Part shown: positions 25,972 to 34,347 of the stretch, piece after piece
Position numbering within the stretch: the first letter of the stretch is position 1
How the letters are laid out: each line of letters opens with the position of its first letter
NCBI GenBank assembly: GCA_964612735.1
Contig: CAZTEB010000003.1
Location: 1 to 42,003, forward strand
DNA length: 42,003 bases
DNA from: CAZTEB01 sp964612735
Lineage (GTDB): Bacteria > Patescibacteriota > Microgenomatia > UBA1400 > PJMF01
Direction: 5' to 3'
The notes under the pieces: generated by a model
Seen by the model: the letters and a program-made list of their open reading frames with translations, nothing else
What the model was told of the DNA's origin: nothing
Database searches by the model: none
Made by a program: the position numbers and the translations under genes

Positions 25972-28941
25972 ATGGCACGTTTTGTAACACAAGTAGCTGA
26001 TACTCCACAAATTCTTCTTATTGCCGAAAATTCCTGGTTACAGACCCAGATTCAGACACTTTTTAAGCGACATGAAATGCATGTCGAGCTTATTACGCCC
26101 CAGCAAGCGTTGCAGCAGCCTGATGTACTTGGAGATGAGTGGTACAGGGTGGTAGTGCTAGTAGGCTGGGAGCTCGATGTAGATTCTGATTCTCAGTTGT
26201 CTGAGGATCAGTACCTTCGACTCTTTCACCTTCTCTCCCCTGGCTCTCAAAATGTTGTCGTTGTAAGTCGATCGGAAACTCTTCCTGAGAGTGGGCAGCA
26301 GTCGCAGTTGTGGTACAAAAGCGCACATCAGCTCGAGCAAATTAACGCTGCTCTTCTCCATCAAGTTTCCGAGGCTCGAATTATTTTAGGGCACGATGTC
26401 GTCAATCAAGACGAGGGGTGGTTGTTTGGTGCTTTTAGTTCACAATCGTTATTTGATTCATTACTACTCTCCTGTCAGGGATGTATGTATCCGCAGTTGG
26501 CTGAAGAGTTCGTGCGTCGTTTGGGAGTGGTGCTACTCCAACCTCATTCTTCTGAGTCAATTCTCTGGGCTGGTGAAGCTCGAACCATTACTGATAGTGT
26601 GGCAGAAATACTTCGTCAGTACAGTCGAATTCACGGCACTACGTTGGTGCAAAAAACGCTCCAGCAATCGACACAACTACCCGATCTCTCGGTGGAGATG
26701 GTTGAGTTTGCTGGAACAGACATACCTTCCCTAGTGACGCCATTTGTACAACGACTCCCCTCTCCTGAGTTTGCTCGTAAGAGTCGTAGTGCGAGTGAGA
26801 AGCCAGTAGCTTCTCAGCAGTCGACTGTAAAAGCGTCTTCTGAGGTAGTTGGAAAGCGTACGCTTCAGCGTCAGGGTGGGGTTGTTCGAACTACTCCTTC
26901 ACCCAGAAAGTCACCACCCACTCCGCCACCGCGGGAGAAGTTGGTTGTTACACCCCCTAAGCAAGAGGTTGCAATTCAAGAAAAAGTAGAAAATAACCTA
27001 GGTAAGCTAGAAAAACAACTTCAATCTGTATTTGGGAGTAGTCGAGTGCAACACACTAAGCAACGTCTTTCCTCTTCACTTACTACAACTAAGAAGATTA
27101 AAAGAAAACAACATAAGAATAAAGGTGTCTTTATACTGGGGGTGGGTATTGTGGGAATGGGTTTGGGGATGGTGTTTTTGAGTGGGTTGTTTTTCATCAA
27201 TCAAGTGCTTCTCCAGAGAGCACTAACCACTACACTACTAAGTGAGCCGGACGTCACTGCACAATCCTCTGAGTTTTCACTTGGGAGTATTCCCACTCTT
27301 TCATCACTGTTAGAGCAACAGGTGCGTGCATATCAGCTTCTAGTGCCCTCCTCATTCTTGCAGACAGCCACCTCACTAGTTGAGGTTGGTCAGGAGCTCG
27401 ATGAAGTTGAAGATGGCTTATATACTCTTTCGCTTGAGCAGTTCGATTATGCGCAGCGCCTTCTGGGAAGAAGTGGTCAGCAGGATAAGACATCTAACAC
27501 CCCGTCACCACAGATGTTGTATCAACAGCTGTCGAGGGTTCAGACTAGGTTGGAGGATAGTGCTAGTTTACTTGGTTTGGAATCTGAGCAAAACACGGCA
27601 TTTTTTAGACACCTACAAGAACTCAGAGAAGGTTTAATTTCGTACCAACAACTTCAGCCTATTCTTGGAGATGTGCTGGCGTTTGATGATCGAAGAACGT
27701 ACGCCATTCTGGTTCAGAATGATCAGGAGTTGAGAGCGACTGGTGGTTTTATTCAGGGTGTAGTGGTGGTGAGTATTGAGAGTGGTGAGATTATTAACAC
27801 GCAGACGTTGAGCTCGTATGAACTCGATCAGTTTGCCGTTGGTCAAGTAGCTCCCCCCGGTGATTTGGAGGCCGTACTTGGCGAACAGCAACTCTTTTTC
27901 AGAGATGCAAATTGGAGTCCAGACTTCCCCACTAGTAGTAATCAAGCCCGGTTCTTTTTAGAGCAATACACCAAGGGGCATATTGACGGTGTACTCGCAA
28001 TCAACACTTCATTTTTTGAGGCGATGCTTGAAGTAACCGGCCCACTCGAACTTGAGGCATACAACGAAGTGCTTACGCATAAAAACATTCGAGAGCGACT
28101 GGAATTCCACTCTGAAGTAAGTCTGCTTGGTGATCAATCTACCAAGGAGTATCCAGTGGTGGTGACGCAAGCTTTAGTAACGAGATTACTCGGTGTTTCT
28201 CCTGAGTTGTTGCCCGAGGTTTTGGATGCGCTGTATGCGCAACTCCAGCAAAAGCAGCTCTTTATTTCACTTGCCGATCAGGGTGAGCAATCAAGTATGT
28301 CACTGTTGGGTTGGAGTGGTGAGTTAGTGCAGCCAGATTGCCCCACTCGCCTTAGCTCTCTCCCCTGCTCAGTCGATACTCTGGCGGCTGTTGATAGTAA
28401 TGTGGGAATAAACAAAGCCAATTATCACCTTGAGCGTAGCGACTCCCACGCTATTGAGCTGAGTCCTACTAGAGCAACTCATACTCGTAGTATTACGCTC
28501 ACCAATACCTCTGCTTCAAATGCCTGGCCACAGGGCCCGTATAACTCGTATCTGCGACTGGTTTTGCCAAGGGGTGCTCAGGTGCAAAGCGTACTCCTCA
28601 ATGGGTCGCCCGCACCAACCTCTGCTCTGCGAGACGCTAGTTCGAGTACACAGTCTATCTTGGGGATTTCGTCTGCGACTCCTATCTCCTCCACCACCAC
28701 CATAGAAGTTGTGTATGTGGTGCCTTTGGTGGCTCGAGATCAATCTAACCCAGGTTTTTCCTATGCTTTCTTTAATCAATTGCAGCCAGGGGTTGGTCAA
28801 CCGCTTACTGAGGTAAAAATCACGCATCCAGCATCGATGTCCCCTACCCTGATTGCACCTCAGGCTCGAGTGGTAAGTGATACCATCATCTTTGATGAGT
28901 TTGAGATGGATCACGTCTTCCTTGGCGCCTCTTTTCGTTAA
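25972..28941 (+). CDS. DUF4012 membrane protein with a cytosolic Rossmann-like N-terminal domain (989 aa)
   Basis: Residues 1 to about 260 look alpha/beta (ILLIAENSWLQTQIQTLF; VVVLVGWEL; NVVVVSRSE), similar to a nucleotide-binding or receiver-like fold without recognised catalytic residues. A basic Pro/Ser/Thr-rich linker follows (about 265-380), then one TM helix (about 387-410, VFILGVGIVGMGLGMVFLSG), then a large extracytoplasmic part. Residues about 574-780 carry DUF4012 features: RRTYAILVQNDQELRATGGF, DANWSPDFPTSSNQARFFLE and GHIDGVLAINTSFFEAMLEV. DUF4012 is common in Patescibacteria and Actinobacteria; its function is not established. The C-terminal about 180 residues are beta-rich. A leaderless promoter supports the start. 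It is probably an envelope protein. Confidence 0.8.
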   Translation: MARFVTQVADTPQILLIAENSWLQTQIQTLFKRHEMHVELITPQQALQQPDVLGDEWYRVVVLVGWELDVDSDSQLSEDQYLRLFHLLSPGSQNVVVVSRSETLPESGQQSQLWYKSAHQLEQINAALLHQVSEARIILGHDVVNQDEGWLFGAFSSQSLFDSLLLSCQGCMYPQLAEEFVRRLGVVLLQPHSSESILWAGEARTITDSVAEILRQYSRIHGTTLVQKTLQQSTQLPDLSVEMVEFAGTDIPSLVTPFVQRLPSPEFARKSRSASEKPVASQQSTVKASSEVVGKRTLQRQGGVVRTTPSPRKSPPTPPPREKLVVTPPKQEVAIQEKVENNLGKLEKQLQSVFGSSRVQHTKQRLSSSLTTTKKIKRKQHKNKGVFILGVGIVGMGLGMVFLSGLFFINQVLLQRALTTTLLSEPDVTAQSSEFSLGSIPTLSSLLEQQVRAYQLLVPSSFLQTATSLVEVGQELDEVEDGLYTLSLEQFDYAQRLLGRSGQQDKTSNTPSPQMLYQQLSRVQTRLEDSASLLGLESEQNTAFFRHLQELREGLISYQQLQPILGDVLAFDDRRTYAILVQNDQELRATGGFIQGVVVVSIESGEIINTQTLSSYELDQFAVGQVAPPGDLEAVLGEQQLFFRDANWSPDFPTSSNQARFFLEQYTKGHIDGVLAINTSFFEAMLEVTGPLELEAYNEVLTHKNIRERLEFHSEVSLLGDQSTKEYPVVVTQALVTRLLGVSPELLPEVLDALYAQLQQKQLFISLADQGEQSSMSLLGWSGELVQPDCPTRLSSLPCSVDTLAAVDSNVGINKANYHLERSDSHAIELSPTRATHTRSITLTNTSASNAWPQGPYNSYLRLVLPRGAQVQSVLLNGSPAPTSALRDASSSTQSILGISSATPISSTTTIEVVYVVPLVARDQSNPGFSYAFFNQLQPGVGQPLTEVKITHPASMSPTLIAPQARVVSDTIIFDEFEMDHVFLGASFR

Positions 28942-29029
28942 CTAGTCACTCCTTATTTCACACCACTTTTCTGTTTTTACCTCTGTTTTTCTCTGGTGCA
29001 GTCTAGTGCAACTATAATCCACACTAACT

Positions 29030-29095
29030 ATGAAATATGGCCGAGACGTGAATATGGTGGTCTTCGTATTTAAAATAGAGAAAAATATACCATAG
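29030..29095 (+). CDS. Possible 21-aa small ORF
   Basis: ATG at 29030 opens MKYGRDVNMVVFVFKIEKNI plus Pro before TAG. A TATAAT box ends 11 nt upstream (29013-29018), close to the spacing used by annotated genes here. There is no homology to judge by, and the ORF could be chance; a leader peptide or a small transmembrane peptide is possible. Confidence 0.2.
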   Translation: MKYGRDVNMVVFVFKIEKNIP

Positions 29096-29136
29096 CTAGA
29101 TGAGTCTAAGATGAATATTGTCTAGATGGGGGATGA

Positions 29137-29164
29137 TTGCAGGGAGTTTTTAATGTGGTATAGT
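29137..29164 (+). promoter_or_regulatory. Promoter of the 129-aa orphan gene
   Basis: TTGCAG (29137-29142), a 16-nt spacer and an extended -10 TGG-TATAGT (hexamer 29159-29164) precede the gene. The leader of about 25 nt contains the strong Shine-Dalgarno AGAGAGG, which contrasts with the leaderless pattern of many neighbours. Confidence 0.6.
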
Positions 29165-29196
29165 CTGACCGATAGAAGTAATTAGAGAGGTGAGAA

Positions 29197-29586
29197 ATGA
29201 CTGAGGAATATGTGCATGGAGCGACCAGGGCTCCAAGAGAGCGTGTGTACTCACTTCCAAAAATCCAGGCTATTTTAAGAGCTTTGAGTGCAACTGGGGT
29301 AAAAACTACCCATGAAAATGGCGTCTCTGGCTTTGGAGAGGTGGTTTCCATCTTAGAGAACCGTGTTCAAGAGGGCAAGATCGTATCGTTATCAGATGTG
29401 TTAAATCAGCAACAGAGCGAGCTTTTACTAAGCGCTTTTCTCATGAGTGGGGAAAATACTAGTGGGTTTACTTCAGAGCAGCTAGAGGTACATGGGTTTG
29501 AGCTTATTGCGTATAGGCAATCTAGTGACAATGAAGCTGTCGAAAACACTTTGCAGATAATGGTAGGAGCCTTGTTGTTCAATTAG
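29197..29586 (+). CDS. Hypothetical protein (129 aa)
   Basis: No family is recognised. The protein is soluble and helical, with a basic start (RAPRERVYSLPKIQAILRAL) and a Glu/Ser-rich middle. It has no signal peptide and no TM. ATG 29197 is well supported by AGAGAGG and a promoter. It stands alone between the DUF4012 gene and rplY and is locally AT-rich, so it may be a lineage-specific or acquired gene. Confidence 0.6.
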   Translation: MTEEYVHGATRAPRERVYSLPKIQAILRALSATGVKTTHENGVSGFGEVVSILENRVQEGKIVSLSDVLNQQQSELLLSAFLMSGENTSGFTSEQLEVHGFELIAYRQSSDNEAVENTLQIMVGALLFN

Positions 29587-29646
29587 CGCTATAAAACAGC
29601 ATTTTAGCTTGCTATTAGTGGGTAACTTTTAATTACCTCGTTCACC

Positions 29647-29655
29647 TGGTACAAT
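29647..29655 (+). promoter_or_regulatory. Extended -10 of rplY
   Basis: TGG-TACAAT ends 8 nt before ATG 29664, predicting an almost leaderless mRNA. No clear -35 is visible, as is common for extended -10 promoters. Confidence 0.5.
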
Positions 29656-29663
29656 ACGCCTCT

Positions 29664-30356
29664 ATGACTTCAGATCACACACTCGTAGTACAGCCCAGAA
29701 AGCTGTTTGGTAAAAAAGCTTCACGACTCAGAAACCAGGGGTTAGTAATCGCCAATGTCTTTGGCGATGGCCAAGAAAGTACCGCCATTCAACTAGATAC
29801 TCAGGCCTTCACTCGTCTCTATGAGCAAGTTGGGGAGAGCGGCCTTTTATACCTCGAGATAGAGGGTGAATCAAAAAATCGTCCTACCTTAATCGACGAA
29901 GTACAGCTTCATAGCGTCTCTGGTAACGTGGAGCACGTTAGCTTCAGACAAGTGTCACTCAAGGAGAAAGTCACAGCTGAGGTGAGTATTGAAATCGTAG
30001 GTGAGGTTGATATTTCAGACGCAGTAATGACAGTGATTAGAGATACCGTTGAAGTTGAAGCACTTCCAACTGATCTACCAGAGAAAATTGAGGTTGATGT
30101 CACGTCATTGACTGAGATTGGTCACTCGATCTCGATGGCAGATCTGAAGATTGATGCCAGCAAGGTAAGCTTAGTGCTCGGTGATGATCAAAATCCCGAG
30201 GAAATGCCCGTGGTCTTGATCCAAGAGGTTAAAGAAGAGCCCGTTGAAGAGCCTGAAGAAACCGAGGGTGAGGGAGAAGAGGCTGCTGAGGGTGAAGCTG
30301 CTGAGAGTGGAGAAGAGCAAGTTACTGACGAGAGTTCTGAGCCTGAGGGCGAGTAA
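29664..30356 (+). CDS. rplY: 50S ribosomal protein bL25 (CTC/TL5 type)
   Basis: The 230-aa protein has the N-terminal 5S-rRNA-binding domain (VVQPRKLFGKKASRLRNQG; LIDEVQLHSVSGNVEHVSF) and the second beta domain typical of CTC-type bL25 (VEVEALPTDLPEKIEVDVTS; GHSISMADLKI). The last about 45 residues are a Glu-rich acidic tail. It binds 5S rRNA in the large subunit. The start is supported by the extended -10 box. The next small gene begins 12 nt after the stop. Confidence 0.95.
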   Translation: MTSDHTLVVQPRKLFGKKASRLRNQGLVIANVFGDGQESTAIQLDTQAFTRLYEQVGESGLLYLEIEGESKNRPTLIDEVQLHSVSGNVEHVSFRQVSLKEKVTAEVSIEIVGEVDISDAVMTVIRDTVEVEALPTDLPEKIEVDVTSLTEIGHSISMADLKIDASKVSLVLGDDQNPEEMPVVLIQEVKEEPVEEPEETEGEGEEAAEGEAAESGEEQVTDESSEPEGE

Positions 30357-30367
30357 ATTTTTTTCAA

Positions 30368-30599
30368 ATGCATAATCCAGAGGAAAGTCTGTCTTTTNNN
30401 NNNNNNNATTATCCTATTCAAAAAAAAAGACAATACGTTAAAAGTTGTGTTTGGATTGCTTCTCATACTTGATGGTGCCAGTTTTATCTTTACTACTGAG
30501 TCGGTGTCTACCACTAGTATGATGCTAAGTTTGGGGTTGATTGCTATTAGATACATTGCCGCTGTTCGCGACGGTGAAATCCACAAAATTACTTCTTAA
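30368..30599 (+). CDS. Small membrane protein interrupted by an assembly gap
   Basis: ATG 30368 opens MHNPEESLSF and then meets ten Ns. Directly after the Ns the frame ending at TAA 30599 is open: IILFKKKDNTLKVVFGLLLI, then LDGASFIFTTES, a second hydrophobic helix (MMLSLGLIAIRYIAAV) and RDGEIHKITS. The two parts differ in frame by the nominal gap length, so the gap is not truly 10 nt, as at 15242. The protein would have two TM helices and about 70-80 residues. It lies 12 nt after rplY, in the same direction. Its end overlaps the convergent TPR-like gene by 11 nt. No family is recognised. Confidence 0.5.
30398..30407. other. Assembly gap (10 N)
   Basis: The second run of ten Ns splits a small membrane-protein gene. 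The surrounding frames do not agree with a true 10-nt length. Confidence 0.95.
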
Positions 30600-31017
30600 A
30601 CACCTTGTTATTGGGATCGAGTTGATGGGCTTGGTCAAAGTATTCTTGAGCTGATTGGGTGCTACCAACTGCTTCCTCAAGCAAAGCTAGGTTGAGTAAG
30701 GCATCTCGGTGTGTAGGTTGAACAGTGAGTGTCTCGAGCCAATGGGTTCGAAGCTCGTCAAGCTTTTCTTGTGGTAGTAGTTTTAATGTGGTGGTGTGTA
30801 GTGCATCAGCTATGGGTGTTTCTTGAGCTAGTGGGGGAGTGGTGGTAGCTAGGGGAGCGTTGGGAATCAGAAGTAAACAGAGGTATATGACGAGCAGTGT
30901 GGTGGCAGCTAGTGAGCTGGTGTAAGGCTTAATTATTACCAGGATTGTGCGCAAGAACGTGGGGGAAAGCGCGAGCGCCAAGCGAGCGCTGAAGAACCAA
31001 AGTCGGAGTCGTTTCAT
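30589..31017 (-). CDS. Small membrane-anchored TPR-like protein (142 aa)
   Basis: A basic N-terminus and hydrophobic helix (about 34-55, TSSLAATTLLVIYLCLLLIP) precede a short external domain ending in one TPR-like helix pair (HRDALLNLALLEEAVGSTQS, then AQEYFDQAHQLDPNN). One TPR unit usually mediates protein contacts. It follows valS by 45 nt in the same direction; TATCCT, 7 nt before its ATG, could be an own -10 box. No enzymatic role is visible. Confidence 0.6.
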   Translation of the reverse strand: MKRLRLWFFSARLALALSPTFLRTILVIIKPYTSSLAATTLLVIYLCLLLIPNAPLATTTPPLAQETPIADALHTTTLKLLPQEKLDELRTHWLETLTVQPTHRDALLNLALLEEAVGSTQSAQEYFDQAHQLDPNNKVFKK

Positions 31018-31062
31018 GGTACTTAGGATAGCGGCTTTATCTGTGGATGATAAGTGGGATGA

Positions 31063-33534
31063 TTATGAGTTTGGCCACTGCTGGGTGATGAGTTGGTTGT
31101 TTTTACTCTTGGTAACATCGGTGGATAGTTCTTGCCATACAGCTTCAGTCACAAACGGCATGAAGGGGTGGAGGAGTTTGAGAAACGTCTCTAAGCCATC
31201 TCGTAGTACAGCTGGTGAGAGCTTGCCTTCTTTAGTAGCTTCAATGCACTCGTCGCAGTACCAGTGCCAAAAGTAATTGAAGACTGTCTCAGCCGCGAGG
31301 CCAATTTTAAAGTCGTTGAGCTGTTGGGTGATTTCACTCACGACTTCAGTAAGTTTCTGCTCAAACGCAGCGTCAGCTTTGTTTGTGTCGGACTCTATCT
31401 CAAACTCACTTATGCTAATGAACCGCGCCGCATTCCAGATCTTGTTGGTGAAGTTCCTCATTGCCTTAAAATCGGCTTGACCGACTGATTTATCTAGTCC
31501 TGCTGAGGAGCGGATCACTAGTGCCATTCTGAGGGCATCTGCGCCGTACTGCTCCACGATATCCAGTGGGTTGATCACGTTACCTTTGCTCTTACTCATC
31601 TTCTGACCTTTTTGGTCTCGTGCCAGTCCGTGCATATAGACATCGGTGAAGGGTAGTTTGCCAGTAGCGTAGCGACCCATAAATAGCATTCGCATCACCC
31701 AAAATGGCAGAATGTCGTAGCCAGTTTCCATCACTTGGGTGGGGTAGAAGCGCTCAAAGTTATCGGTTCCTAGCTCTTCATCATTCCTGTGGTCGAGTGC
31801 TTTAAGCGTACTGAAGGGCCATTGGCTTGAGCTAAACCAAGTGTCAAACGTATCAGTTTCTTGAATGAAGGTGTCTCCAGGTGGGGTGGTGGAGAGTACA
31901 TATTCTGCTTGCACTGGCGCGTTAAGCTCTTGAAGGCCAGCTGTTATTTCCTCGAGGGTGAAGGCTTTGGGTAGTCTTTCTACGGTGTGTGTACCTTGCT
32001 TTTTGATGCTTGTTTGCTTGATGTGGCGACTTTGATCAATTTTCTCATCCATTAAATCACTAATTTTGCCTGATATTTCAATCTTTTTATCATATATAAA
32101 TGACACCATTAGGTCGGGATTTTTGGTGATGTCGTACCAAATCGGCATTCTAATACCCCAGACGATTTGACGAGAAATGTTCCAGTCTCGTAAATTTTCC
32201 AGCCAGTGTTTGAGAATCTTGTCATGACCGGCGCCGTGAACAGTAAATGCTCCCGATTTTAAATCGTCGAGAATTGGTTTGACGAGTGACTCAACCTTAA
32301 TAAAAAACTGGGGAAGAGGTAGGGGTTCGATAGGACGCTTGCAGCGGTAACACACACTGAGGTTATGAGTGTAGTTGGGGTCGTAGCTCACGAGTAACCC
32401 ATCTTCCTCAAAGTGTTCTTTCATGACTTCGCGCATCTTGGCAACTTTTAGACCATGGTACATAGAGGCTCGGTTCCAGTATTTGATTTTTAGCGCTCGT
32501 GCTTCGGGACTAAGACCTTTGTTTTGCTTGGAATCTGGTTGATTATCCTCATCTTCCAAGAACCATGACATATCCATTTTGCCTTCAGGGGTAATAATGG
32601 GGGTGACTGGTAAGTCGTAGCGCTGGCCGAGCTCAAAGTCGTGAGGATCGTGAGCTGGGGTCACCTTCATGATGCCGGTGCCAAACTCAGGATCGACGCC
32701 TTCATCAGCGATTACTTTCATTTCTACCGGCCCTAGTAAGCCTTGAATAGTGAACGTTTTGCCAATGTGTTTTGCGTATCGTTCGTCACTTGGGTTAACG
32801 GCTAGCGCTGTATCGCGAAACTTGGTTTCTGGTCGTACCGTGCCAATCGTAAAGTCGCCATACTTAATAGTGTAGAAAGGTGAAGTGCGTTGTTCGTGTT
32901 CGATTTCCAGATTAGAAAAGGCGGTGCCGCAGTTGGTGCAGTAGTTCACCAACTGTTGATCCCGATAGACGAGACCATCATGATAGAGTTTTTGGAAGGT
33001 TTCTAATGCCACTTCGACGTTGCGATCGTCGAGCATAAACACAAACCTATCCCAGTCAGCACTGGCGCCGAGTTTTTTCATCTGATTGACGGCTACGTCG
33101 GAGTTTTCTTGGACATAGTCCCAGATCATGGAGTAGAGGGTTTCGCGGTCATAGGCGAAGCGTGATGAGCCTTGTTTCTTAAGTTTTCGCTCGAATACAA
33201 ACTGGGTTTCGATGCCAGCGTGGTCGGTGCCGGGAAGCCAAAGTGTTTGGTCGCCAAGCATTCGATGATAGCGGATTAGGATGTCTTCAAGTGTAATGAA
33301 CATGGCGTGACCGATGTGGAGTGGATCATTGGCATTGGGGGGCGGCATCATGATGGTGAAGGACTTAGAGCTCTCAGTGGAAAGTGGAGGGTGACTAACG
33401 TCTGTGGGGGTCGAAGTTTTGGTCTTTTTTTTCTGAGGAGCGCTCGGTTTTTTGTCAGCACTAAATGCCCCAGCGTCGAGCCAAAGCTGATACATTTGTT
33501 GTTCGTGTTGAGAGTGATCGTAACGGGAGTCCAT
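31063..33534 (-). CDS. valS: Valine-tRNA ligase
   Basis: The 823-aa class I synthetase has the HIGH motif in PPPNANDPLHIGHAM (about 64-78) and KMSKSKGNV in the catalytic core, with the CP1 editing region between (GTVRPETKFRDTALAVNP). Val-specific signatures are GTDHAGIETQ (usually GIATQ), FDTWFSSSQWPFSTL and VYMHGLARDQKGQKMSKSK. The end (HPFMPFVTEAVWQELS, then about 20 residues) closes the anticodon-binding domain; the C-terminal coiled-coil arm present in most bacterial ValS (total about 880-950 aa) is missing. Four-Cys sequences (NYCTNCGTAF and VCYRCKRPI) suggest a zinc site. ATG 33534 is preferred to the open frame from 33792: TATAAT lies exactly 6 nt upstream. Confidence 0.95.
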   Translation of the reverse strand: MDSRYDHSQHEQQMYQLWLDAGAFSADKKPSAPQKKKTKTSTPTDVSHPPLSTESSKSFTIMMPPPNANDPLHIGHAMFITLEDILIRYHRMLGDQTLWLPGTDHAGIETQFVFERKLKKQGSSRFAYDRETLYSMIWDYVQENSDVAVNQMKKLGASADWDRFVFMLDDRNVEVALETFQKLYHDGLVYRDQQLVNYCTNCGTAFSNLEIEHEQRTSPFYTIKYGDFTIGTVRPETKFRDTALAVNPSDERYAKHIGKTFTIQGLLGPVEMKVIADEGVDPEFGTGIMKVTPAHDPHDFELGQRYDLPVTPIITPEGKMDMSWFLEDEDNQPDSKQNKGLSPEARALKIKYWNRASMYHGLKVAKMREVMKEHFEEDGLLVSYDPNYTHNLSVCYRCKRPIEPLPLPQFFIKVESLVKPILDDLKSGAFTVHGAGHDKILKHWLENLRDWNISRQIVWGIRMPIWYDITKNPDLMVSFIYDKKIEISGKISDLMDEKIDQSRHIKQTSIKKQGTHTVERLPKAFTLEEITAGLQELNAPVQAEYVLSTTPPGDTFIQETDTFDTWFSSSQWPFSTLKALDHRNDEELGTDNFERFYPTQVMETGYDILPFWVMRMLFMGRYATGKLPFTDVYMHGLARDQKGQKMSKSKGNVINPLDIVEQYGADALRMALVIRSSAGLDKSVGQADFKAMRNFTNKIWNAARFISISEFEIESDTNKADAAFEQKLTEVVSEITQQLNDFKIGLAAETVFNYFWHWYCDECIEATKEGKLSPAVLRDGLETFLKLLHPFMPFVTEAVWQELSTDVTKSKNNQLITQQWPNS

Positions 33535-33540
33535 GGGGGT

Positions 33541-33561
33541 ATTATACGCATGCGGTAAAAT
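33541..33561. promoter_or_regulatory. Divergent -10 boxes for valS and the SPFH gene
   Basis: On the minus strand, TATAAT (33541-33546) lies 6 nt from the valS start and predicts a leaderless mRNA. On the plus strand, TAAAAT (33556-33561) lies 27 nt before ATG 33589. The two promoters overlap in their upstream parts and may compete. Confidence 0.55.
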
Positions 33562-33588
33562 AGCCTCAGTAGCTACATAGAAAGCAGT

Positions 33589-34344
33589 ATGCCATTTCTC
33601 TTTTTTCTTCCATTTGCAATCGTTCTCTTGTTGCTCTCGCTCAAGCAAATTAACGAGTATGAGCGTGGCGTGGTGTACACCATGGGTAAGTTTTCGTACG
33701 TGGTGGGACCAGGTTGGAAGTTTATCGTGCCAATCTTTCAGTCTTTTAAGAAAGTCGACATTCGTACCAAGGCAGTTGACGTACCTAAGCAAGAAACTAT
33801 TACGCAGGACAACGTTTCGTGCAAGATGAACGCGGTGATTTACTACAAAGTCAGCGACTCAGCAAAGGCGATAAATGAAGTTGAGAATGTGTTTTGGGCA
33901 GTATCACAGCTAGCGCAGACTACTATGCGTAGAGTAGCCGGTGAAGCTACTTTGGATGAGTTGCTGTCGAATCGCGAGAAGATCGCGGCCAAGATTTTGA
34001 AGAGTGTGGATGCTACCACTGATGCCTGGGGCATTGACGTAGAGGCCGTTGAACTCAAAGACATCGAACTGCCTGAGAGCATGGTGCGAACCATGGCTAA
34101 GCAGGCCGAGGCAGAGCGTGAGAAGCGAGCCACCATTATTAATTCTGAGGGTGAAGTTTTAGCATCTCAAAACCTGATGAAGGCTGCTAAGATGATGGCG
34201 AACACACCTGGTGCACTCCATCTTCGTACGCTTAATTCTATCAATGATATTTCGTCGGATCAGTCTAATACAGTGATCTTCGCCATGCCGATTGAGGTGC
34301 TTAAAGCACTGGAGGGATTTGGGAAGCTGGCTGAGAAGAAGTAG
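33589..34344 (+). CDS. SPFH-domain (stomatin/slipin-like) membrane protein
   Basis: The 251-aa protein starts with a hydrophobic hairpin (PFLFFLPFAIVLLLLSL) and then the SPFH/band-7 domain: INEYERGVVYTMGKFSYVVG, GPGWKFIVPIFQSFKKVDIR, NVSCKMNAVIYYKVSD and AVELKDIELPESM. A charged helix (TMAKQAEAEREKRATIINSE) follows. Such proteins form rings in membrane microdomains and often modulate proteases or channels. There is no NfeD partner next to it. Its stop is 3 nt from the convergent VanW-protein stop. Confidence 0.88.
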   Translation: MPFLFFLPFAIVLLLLSLKQINEYERGVVYTMGKFSYVVGPGWKFIVPIFQSFKKVDIRTKAVDVPKQETITQDNVSCKMNAVIYYKVSDSAKAINEVENVFWAVSQLAQTTMRRVAGEATLDELLSNREKIAAKILKSVDATTDAWGIDVEAVELKDIELPESMVRTMAKQAEAEREKRATIINSEGEVLASQNLMKAAKMMANTPGALHLRTLNSINDISSDQSNTVIFAMPIEVLKALEGFGKLAEKK

Positions 34345-34347
34345 CGC

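Larger units (their letters stand above)
28942..29196. other. AT-rich intergenic region with two promoter-like elements
   Basis: This 255-nt spacer has a TATAAT at 29013-29018, a 22-codon ORF after it, and the promoter of the next gene. It has two TCTAGATG/CTAGATG copies (about 29096-29130) but no clear terminator. It is more AT-rich than its flanks. Confidence 0.4.

Noticed and set aside
28942..29196. Structured non-coding RNA such as 4.5S or tmRNA
   Set aside because: No conserved core of these RNAs could be recognised; only promoter-like boxes and a tiny ORF are visible.
30188..30586. Minus-strand open frame across the second gap
   Set aside because: It is antisense to the acidic tail of rplY and to the small membrane protein, and it crosses the Ns; the plus-strand reading is more protein-like.
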